Below the pieces are notes generated by a model that saw only the letters and a list, made by a program, of their open reading frames with translations, was not told where the DNA came from and searched no databases. Of a stretch of DNA of 10,887 nt, positions 7,183 to 10,887 are shown one piece after another; position 1 is the stretch's first letter; each line of letters opens with the position of its first letter. Position numbers and translations under genes: made by a program. The DNA is taken from assembly GCA_016932295.1 (NCBI GenBank), contig JAFGDC010000465.1:1-10887 (forward strand). Reading direction: 5' to 3'. The stretch comes from a candidate division CSSED10-310 bacterium. Lineage in GTDB: Bacteria > CSSED10-310 > JAFGDC01.

Positions 7183-7521
7183 ATGCGATTGGCGGTTATT
7201 TTCCTTCTGGGCCTGTTGACGACCGGATTGAGCGGGTGCGACATCCTGAATCAGGACCCCGTTGATCTCAAGAACGAGGTGTATATTTACAACGAAACAA
7301 GCGCCGATTGTCCGCTCCTGCTTTACATGGACTTGGCTTTCCAATTCGCGGTGCCGCACAACTGCACTGACTGCGTGATCGAGAATGTGGCGAAAGGCGT
7401 TCACTTTCTTGAGGTGTATCTGGATGAGGACGGTTCCCCCGGCCGCCTGGTGGCGGCGGTTACCATCGAGGTGAGCGATTACGAGGACTGGTGGTGGCGG
7501 ATCCGGTCCTGTTCTGAATGA
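7183..7521 (+). CDS. Small lipoprotein with inner-membrane-type +2 aspartate; unknown function
   Basis: The 112-residue product opens with a lipoprotein signal peptide: MR, a hydrophobic stretch (about 3-15) and the lipobox LSGC, with the lipid-bearing Cys at 19. The next residue is Asp20, which in enterobacteria keeps lipoproteins in the inner membrane. The mature part, about 94 residues, has alternating hydrophobic strands and GVHFLEVYLDEDG (72-84), vaguely like PEGA-type beta domains, and ends in an aromatic WWWRI (103-107). Four more cysteines (43, 61, 64, 110) could form disulfides if the domain faces the periplasm. ATG 7183 is preferred over the TTG at 7156 because the signal peptide begins there and GAGG (7172-7175) lies seven bases before it. 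A PEGA-domain lipoprotein gene follows 22 bases later, probably in the same transcript. I do not recognise the family. Confidence 0.8.
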   Translation: MRLAVIFLLGLLTTGLSGCDILNQDPVDLKNEVYIYNETSADCPLLLYMDLAFQFAVPHNCTDCVIENVAKGVHFLEVYLDEDGSPGRLVAAVTIEVSDYEDWWWRIRSCSE

Positions 7522-7543
7522 TGGCGTAACGAAAGGACTGAAC

Positions 7544-7867
7544 ATGAGGAACTGGGCGATCGGGGCGGCGGTGGTGGCGGTCATGCTTGCATCTGGTTGT
7601 TTGACCGCCGTGACCGGGAAGGTGGGTGGATTCGTGGCGGTGAGCGATGCGGCGATTGTGGTGCTGGAAACCACACCGGGTGAAACGGAGGTTTTCATCG
7701 ACGGCACCTTCGTGGCGCTCACCCCGGTCAGGGTATATGTCAGTTCCGGAAGTCACGAGCTGCTCCTCAAGAAAAAAGGGTATGAGACCATCAAGGATTC
7801 CTTCACGGTCGTGCCCGCCCAGGAGATCACCATCGCGCATCGTCTCCGGCTCGGGGAAAGTTTCTAG
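7544..7867 (+). CDS. PEGA-domain lipoprotein
   Basis: The 107-residue product begins with a short hydrophobic signal and a lipobox LASGC, placing the lipid-bearing Cys at 19. The following residue is Leu, which would send it to the outer membrane under the Lol rule. From about residue 43, TTPGETEVFIDGTFVALTPV (43-62) and GSHELLLKKKGYETIKDSF (69-87) fit the PEGA domain, a small beta-fold found in surface and envelope proteins; the usual PEGA tetrapeptide corresponds to the TPVR area. AAGGA (7533-7537) lies six bases before ATG 7544. It is probably co-transcribed with the lipoprotein gene 22 bases upstream. The 177 bases after it, up to the PAP2 stop on the other strand, show no gene and no clear terminator. 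The specific role is unknown. Confidence 0.85.
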   Translation: MRNWAIGAAVVAVMLASGCLTAVTGKVGGFVAVSDAAIVVLETTPGETEVFIDGTFVALTPVRVYVSSGSHELLLKKKGYETIKDSFTVVPAQEITIAHRLRLGESF

Positions 7868-8044
7868 AAGGTTCGCACCGGGTACCGCAGCGGCACGCAG
7901 AGCTTTATTGCCGTTCTCAACGCGAATGCCGGTCCGGCACGGTCCCGGTCGGTTGTCGCTGAGTGCCTGCCTATTGGCGCCGACATGGTTCGGCGGTCTA
8001 TGCGGTGCACCTCAGAAGCGGCGACGGTTCACCAGGTGGTTTGG

Positions 8045-8722
8045 TCAGGCGGTGCGACCGATCCGCAGCCAGGCGGGGGTCAGAACCGAACGGTAATTCA
8101 CCAGGCCATAGGCGACCAGCGCCATGGCATAGCCGCCCAGTACGTCCGCCACATAGTGCTGTTTGAGGAACAGTGTGGAGAGGGCGACCGCGATGGTGGC
8201 GATGTGACAGGCGAGACCCAGCCGACGGTGCTCCCGGGTGACGATGAGGGATGCCAGCACCGCCATAGACACATGCAGGCTGGGAAAGCAGCAGACGGGT
8301 AGATCAGCGCGATAGAGCAGTGCCACAGCGAATTCGTTGAATCCAGTGACGACGGGGACAGGCCGGATAATGGTGGTGGGATAGATCATGAAAACCACGA
8401 AGGTGCCGGTCAGGTTGGTCACATAGGCCAGGCAGTCGCGACGCAGTGCCTGGTATGAGTCCACTATCACCAGTGGCAGCAGGGCGATCAGGTAGACTTG
8501 CAAATAAAGGTAGATGAATGGCGGAATGAAGGGGAGCGCGGCATCCAAGTAGCTGGTCAGCGTGTGTTGGGGAAGCGCCAGGGAGATGCGCTGCGCGATG
8601 AAGTAGCTGCCCGCGTAATAGGTGAGAGTCAGCCACAGGAGTCCGGCTTTCTTCCAGACTTCTCTTCCGGTGGCGGCCGTTCCGGCGTTACTCTTCTGCT
8701 TTGAAGGTAGTCCAGAAGACAT
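8045..8722 (-). CDS. PAP2-superfamily membrane protein (phosphatase or phosphotransferase type)
   Basis: The product (225 residues from ATG 8722) is a multi-pass membrane protein with hydrophobic stretches at about 26-43, 60-84, 100-118, 152-163 and 167-185, and 196-208. It carries PAP2 motifs: IIRPVP (118-123, part of motif 1, without the usual upstream Lys), CFPSLHVSMAV (145-155) with His150, and STLFLKQHYVADVLGG (182-197) with His189 and Asp193. The PSLH and HYxxD forms resemble the PAP2-like group that includes inositol-phosphorylceramide synthase-type enzymes, so it may act on a lipid phosphate or diphosphate in the membrane; that is an inference. The start is uncertain: ATG 8722 has GGAAG directly before it, too close for an ideal site, while ATG 8743 and TTG 8764 lack a good one. 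All overlap the 3' end of the GspE/PilB-like gene, suggesting coupling. Downstream there is no obvious terminator. Confidence 0.82.
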   Translation of the reverse strand: MSSGLPSKQKSNAGTAATGREVWKKAGLLWLTLTYYAGSYFIAQRISLALPQHTLTSYLDAALPFIPPFIYLYLQVYLIALLPLVIVDSYQALRRDCLAYVTNLTGTFVVFMIYPTTIIRPVPVVTGFNEFAVALLYRADLPVCCFPSLHVSMAVLASLIVTREHRRLGLACHIATIAVALSTLFLKQHYVADVLGGYAMALVAYGLVNYRSVLTPAWLRIGRTA

Positions 8723-10265
8723 CTTCCAATGCCGTCCGCCCATTGAACACCATTTGCAGGCCAAGTTGACGCAACGAATTCATTCCCTGTTTTTTGGCGG
8801 TCTGGCGCAGCTCACTTGTCTTTGCGCGGCGCAGGAACTGGTCTTTGATTTCCTCGGTGATGAACAGGGTCTGAAAGATTCCCATCCGGCCGCTGTATCC
8901 GGTGTTATTGCAGCTGTCGCAGCCCACTGGTTCGAACAGGGTGAGGCTGTCATCGTCCTCGCTTTGAATACCCATTTTCCTGAGCGCCTCTATCCGTTCA
9001 TCGGCCTGTTGCTTGCAATCTTCGCACAGGCGCCGGATGAGTCGTTGACAAGAAATGGAAATTTCCGCTTCCAGCAGGCCGTACCCACCATATTCGTCGC
9101 TGGGCAGCTTGATGAACGCATTCACGCAGTCATTGGCGCGCATGGTTGCGAGGGTGATCACCGAGCGACTGGCGCGCAAGGCGGCCTGCGCCCTGTCCGG
9201 TCGTTCGAGATGTTCGATGCAAATGACTTCGGCGCCGCTGGCAATCAGGTGTTCGACAGCCTCCAGGTAGGTCATGCCGGACTTCTCGGGATCGAAGAAG
9301 AAGGCCTCGTCATCGCCGCACTGTTGGTCGTCGTTCAGCAGATAGGAGATGCGTTCTCCCATGCCGAGGGCGTGCATCAGGGCGAGCATGGTGGTGGTAC
9401 TGCCTTGCCGCGCCGGGCTCGAGCAGACGATGAGGCCGCGCGAACGCCGGCAGGCTCTGACCAGGAACTGGATATCCTTCTTGATGAGACCAAGTTCCAC
9501 GATACGGGTGGGACCGCGCTTCAAATCGCAGATTTTCAGGACCATGCGCTCGCTGAATTGCGAGCGGTACCACCAGGCGTGGTAGCTCACGTCCCGGTTG
9601 TTGATTCGATGGAAGTAAACGCCGCTGCCGAAGTTGAGGGTGCTGTCCAATTCCATCGAAGCCATTTCCCGGAGCCTCATGAAGAAGGGCTCCGCGGCCA
9701 TGGGCGGGAGCTGCAGATCGGGAACGAGGACTCCGTTTATCCGGAGCCTGAGCGTGGTGGTGGAGTTTATCCGTTCGACATGGATTTCCTCCGCCCCCAC
9801 CTCAATAGCTCGTTCCAGTGTGCCGTTGATCAGTTCCCGGGTGGATTCATCGATGGCGGGTGGCGCTTCCTGGACATCGAACTTGTCTCTTCCCTTTACC
9901 AGGTAGTCGTCCAGCGCCGCCTCGACCGCCACCTCCTGCGGGTTGATTTCCAATCCGTACACGGGAGGGCCGCCCGTCTGGACGAATTTATTCTTGAGTT
10001 CGTCAAAATCGGCATCGTTGAGCTGATAGAATTTGCGGATTGATTCGACGATATCCTGGGTATCTTCTCCCTTGGCTTCAATGTTGAACCCGGTATGGGA
10101 TTCCAAATCATCGAGCTGCAGGGCGTTTTCAGGATCAGCGATCGCCACCACCAGCGTGTTCCCTCGACGTTGGATCGGAATCACGCAATAGCGCATGGCG
10201 ATCCCCTTGGGTACCAGCTTGATGAGGTTCACGTCCACATTCTTCACGCCATATCGTTCCACCAT
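8688..10265 (-). CDS. GspE/PilB-family protein with degenerate ATPase motifs (probable pseudo-ATPase)
   Basis: From ATG 10265 the 525-residue product has an N-terminal GspE_N (MshEN-type) domain (about 1-80: VERYGVKNV, VIPIQRRGNTLVVAIADPEN) and a C-terminal GspE/PilB-like fold. Family members power type IV pili or type II secretion. Here every nucleotide site is altered. Walker A reads SPARQGSTTT (283-292), with Ser289 for the catalytic Lys. Walker B reads AEVICIEHLER (345-355), with His352 for the catalytic Glu. The Asp box reads LLNDDQQ and the His-box region is ATMRAND with Arg376 for His. By contrast, the zinc-binding Cys414/417 and Cys449/452 and NTGYSGRMGIFQ (454-465) are intact, so the fold is under selection. 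A structural or regulatory role replacing ATP hydrolysis is inferred. The longer frame to 10445 was rejected because homology starts at 10265 and GGAGG lies nine bases before it. The frame is intact, so it is not a pseudogene. PAP2 follows with overlap. Confidence 0.9.
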   Translation of the reverse strand: MVERYGVKNVDVNLIKLVPKGIAMRYCVIPIQRRGNTLVVAIADPENALQLDDLESHTGFNIEAKGEDTQDIVESIRKFYQLNDADFDELKNKFVQTGGPPVYGLEINPQEVAVEAALDDYLVKGRDKFDVQEAPPAIDESTRELINGTLERAIEVGAEEIHVERINSTTTLRLRINGVLVPDLQLPPMAAEPFFMRLREMASMELDSTLNFGSGVYFHRINNRDVSYHAWWYRSQFSERMVLKICDLKRGPTRIVELGLIKKDIQFLVRACRRSRGLIVCSSPARQGSTTTMLALMHALGMGERISYLLNDDQQCGDDEAFFFDPEKSGMTYLEAVEHLIASGAEVICIEHLERPDRAQAALRASRSVITLATMRANDCVNAFIKLPSDEYGGYGLLEAEISISCQRLIRRLCEDCKQQADERIEALRKMGIQSEDDDSLTLFEPVGCDSCNNTGYSGRMGIFQTLFITEEIKDQFLRRAKTSELRQTAKKQGMNSLRQLGLQMVFNGRTALEDVFWTTFKAEE

Positions 10266-10274
10266 CCTTGGTAT

Positions 10275-10279
10275 CCTCC
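10275..10279 (-). promoter_or_regulatory. Ribosome-binding site deciding the start of the GspE/PilB-like gene
   Basis: GGAGG on the minus strand nine bases before ATG 10265, which is also where the N-terminal domain homology begins. It argues against the frame's earlier start at 10445, whose added 60 residues look non-homologous. Confidence 0.75.
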
Positions 10280-10288
10280 GCACAAACC

Positions 10289-10320
10289 GGAACAGTTCCT
10301 GTAATAGTAAATGTACACTA
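10289..10320. promoter_or_regulatory. Two adjacent palindromic elements upstream of the pseudo-ATPase gene
   Basis: GGAACAGTTCC (10289-10299) is a perfect 5+1+5 palindrome. Just beyond it, TAGTAAATGTACACTA (10305-10320) has matching ends (TAGT/ACTA) and an AT-rich centre. Both lie 24-55 bases upstream of ATG 10265, in the expected promoter zone. An operator is inferred; no consensus promoter was identified. Confidence 0.4.
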
Positions 10321-10391
10321 ATCAAACTGCGCGCCAGGTGCAAGCCCGAAATCACATGCACCGGAGTTGCCGGGAGTGGCGCAGGGTTGCG

Positions 10392-10409
10392 GGGGCGTGA
10401 TCCCGCCCC
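10392..10409. repeat. Short GC-rich inverted repeat
   Basis: GGGGCG (10392-10397) and CGCCCC (10404-10409) pair around TGATCC. No T-run follows on either strand, so this is not a terminator, and its length is within chance in GC-rich DNA. Confidence 0.35.
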
Positions 10410-10562
10410 GAAATTCCCACGCCGCTGGCCGGACACCGATTCCACTCCCGGCCGTGCGCCGCCCGGACGGTGCCGCCCCGTGGTCCTTTGGTTTCGATAG
10501 AAGCCTGAGGTGAATCAATAGTGAGGAGCGGTTGCCCGACGAAAGGCGCCTTCGTGTGCCTT

Positions 10563-10588
10563 CAGTGGTGTCTTTATCATCACCACTG
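10563..10588. repeat. Perfect 8-bp hairpin with 10-base loop
   Basis: CAGTGGTG (10563-10570) and CACCACTG (10581-10588) are exact reverse complements around TCTTTATCAT. There is no T-run after it, so a terminator is unlikely; a protein-binding site or RNA structure is possible. Confidence 0.55.
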
Positions 10589-10673
10589 GTTTGGCGGCGG
10601 CGGAGGAAGGACCAATCAGGCCATACCCATGAAGCGTTTAATCAGTCCAGTGTGTTGCCCCGGCACACCAAGG

Positions 10674-10719
10674 CTGTCGGTTCACTCCCTCATAAGGACA
10701 CCACCTCCTGTCGGTTCAC
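10674..10719 (+). repeat. 12-bp direct repeat, two copies
   Basis: CTGTCGGTTCAC occurs exactly at 10674-10685 and at 10708-10719, 34 bp apart start to start. Two identical 12-mers this close are unlikely by chance and may be protein-binding half sites or a remnant of duplication. Confidence 0.6.
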
Positions 10720-10768
10720 CGCGTATTGTCATGTTCGAGTAACGCCAGCAGTGCATCGTTTGTCTCCG

Positions 10769-10886
10769 TGGCTGTTGTGGAAGCTTGAAAGCCAACGCAT
10801 CACGACGATCATTACAAGATTCCGGGTACGACCCCATTGGAAAGAGCGCTTCGCCTGGCTGCCGTGGAAGATTGAAAGCCAACGCA
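10769..10886 (+). repeat. 31-bp imperfect direct repeat, two copies 87 bp apart, reaching the window edge
   Basis: Copies at 10769-10799 and 10856-10886 agree at 28 of 31 positions, both ending TTGAAAGCCAACGCA. Differences are TT/CC at copy positions 7-8 and C/A at position 16. The period of 87 bp equals 29 codons, and both strands have a frame open across it. The intervening 56 bases are unique in the window. More copies may lie to the right. Confidence 0.75.
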
Positions 10887-10887
10887 C

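Larger units (their letters stand above)
10410..10768. other. Region with no supportable gene
   Basis: No frame shows a recognisable protein or good start. On the plus strand, one frame is open from 10514 to the window end without a stop, and one minus frame is open from 10682 to 10882; neither shows family signatures. The stretch holds a hairpin (10563-10588), a 12-bp direct repeat (10674-10719), and is the left flank of the 31-bp repeat pair. Confidence 0.5.

Noticed and set aside
7868..8044. Small gene between the PEGA lipoprotein and the PAP2 gene
   Set aside because: Open frames here are short shadows running into the antisense of PAP2, with no ribosome-binding site or recognisable product.
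8622..10043. Long plus-strand frame of 473 codons opposite the GspE/PilB-like gene
   Set aside because: It is an antisense shadow with no recognisable domain, while the minus-strand frame has clear family motifs throughout.
10305..10345. Sigma-70 promoter for the GspE/PilB-like gene
   Set aside because: TTGATT- and TACTAT-like boxes exist on the minus strand, but their 10-base spacing is wrong and other pairings match poorly.
10266..10445. N-terminal extension of the GspE/PilB-like frame to 10445
   Set aside because: The extra 60 residues show no family similarity, while ATG 10265 has a good GGAGG and begins where GspE_N homology begins.
10682..10882. 66-codon minus-strand frame across the repeats
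   Set aside because: It has no family signature or supported ribosome-binding site, and the repeat differences change its amino acids.
10769..10886. CRISPR array
   Set aside because: Only two imperfect copies are visible, with a 56-base gap that exceeds usual spacer lengths, and there are no cas genes in the window.

Overview
The window is high-GC, densely coded bacterial DNA. The folK-panB-panC arrangement, a GspE/PilB-type N-terminal plus ATPase-fold protein, Sec-type lipoproteins and a CarD-family regulator point to a proteobacterium, and folate and pantothenate genes in one run fit Gammaproteobacteria best. Genus and species cannot be read from the sequence. No rRNA, tRNA, CRISPR array, integrase or transposase was found.

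Positions 1-4299 (plus strand) look like one tight operon: the C-terminal part of an acyl-AMP ligase (cut by the left edge), a DUF362 protein with a cysteine-rich tail, folK, panB and panC. Three of the four junctions are 4-base stop/start overlaps (ATGA at 813 and 2045, GTGA at 3442). At the other, the panB Shine-Dalgarno overlaps the folK stop. The operon joins one folate step, two pantothenate (CoA precursor) steps, and an acyl-activating enzyme that probably uses CoA or a carrier derived from it.

Positions 4309-6694 (minus strand) hold two signalling or regulatory genes that converge on the operon. One is a four-part protein (receiver-like, HD-GYP-like, receiver, DUF4388/PATAN). The other is a CarD/CdnL-type RNA polymerase-binding protein ending at a very clear intrinsic terminator (6121-6150).

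Positions 6695-7182 are non-coding, with a perfect GC-rich hairpin and a candidate sigma-70 promoter. They lead into two small lipoprotein genes (7183-7867, plus), the second with a PEGA domain. Their residues after the lipid-bearing cysteine differ (Asp versus Leu), which by the enterobacterial Lol rule predicts opposite membrane destinations.

Positions 8045-10265 (minus strand) hold a GspE/PilB-family protein followed by an overlapping PAP2-superfamily membrane protein. The GspE/PilB-like protein has lost the Walker A lysine, the Walker B glutamate and the His-box histidine but keeps its N-terminal domain and both CxxC pairs, so it reads as a pseudo-ATPase. The HD-GYP-like protein has likewise lost catalytic residues. 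These two probable pseudoenzymes are the most unusual content.

Positions 10266-10887 contain no supportable gene. They hold small palindromes upstream of the pseudo-ATPase gene, a hairpin, a 12-bp direct repeat, and two copies of a 31-bp repeat spaced 87 bp apart that runs to the right edge.
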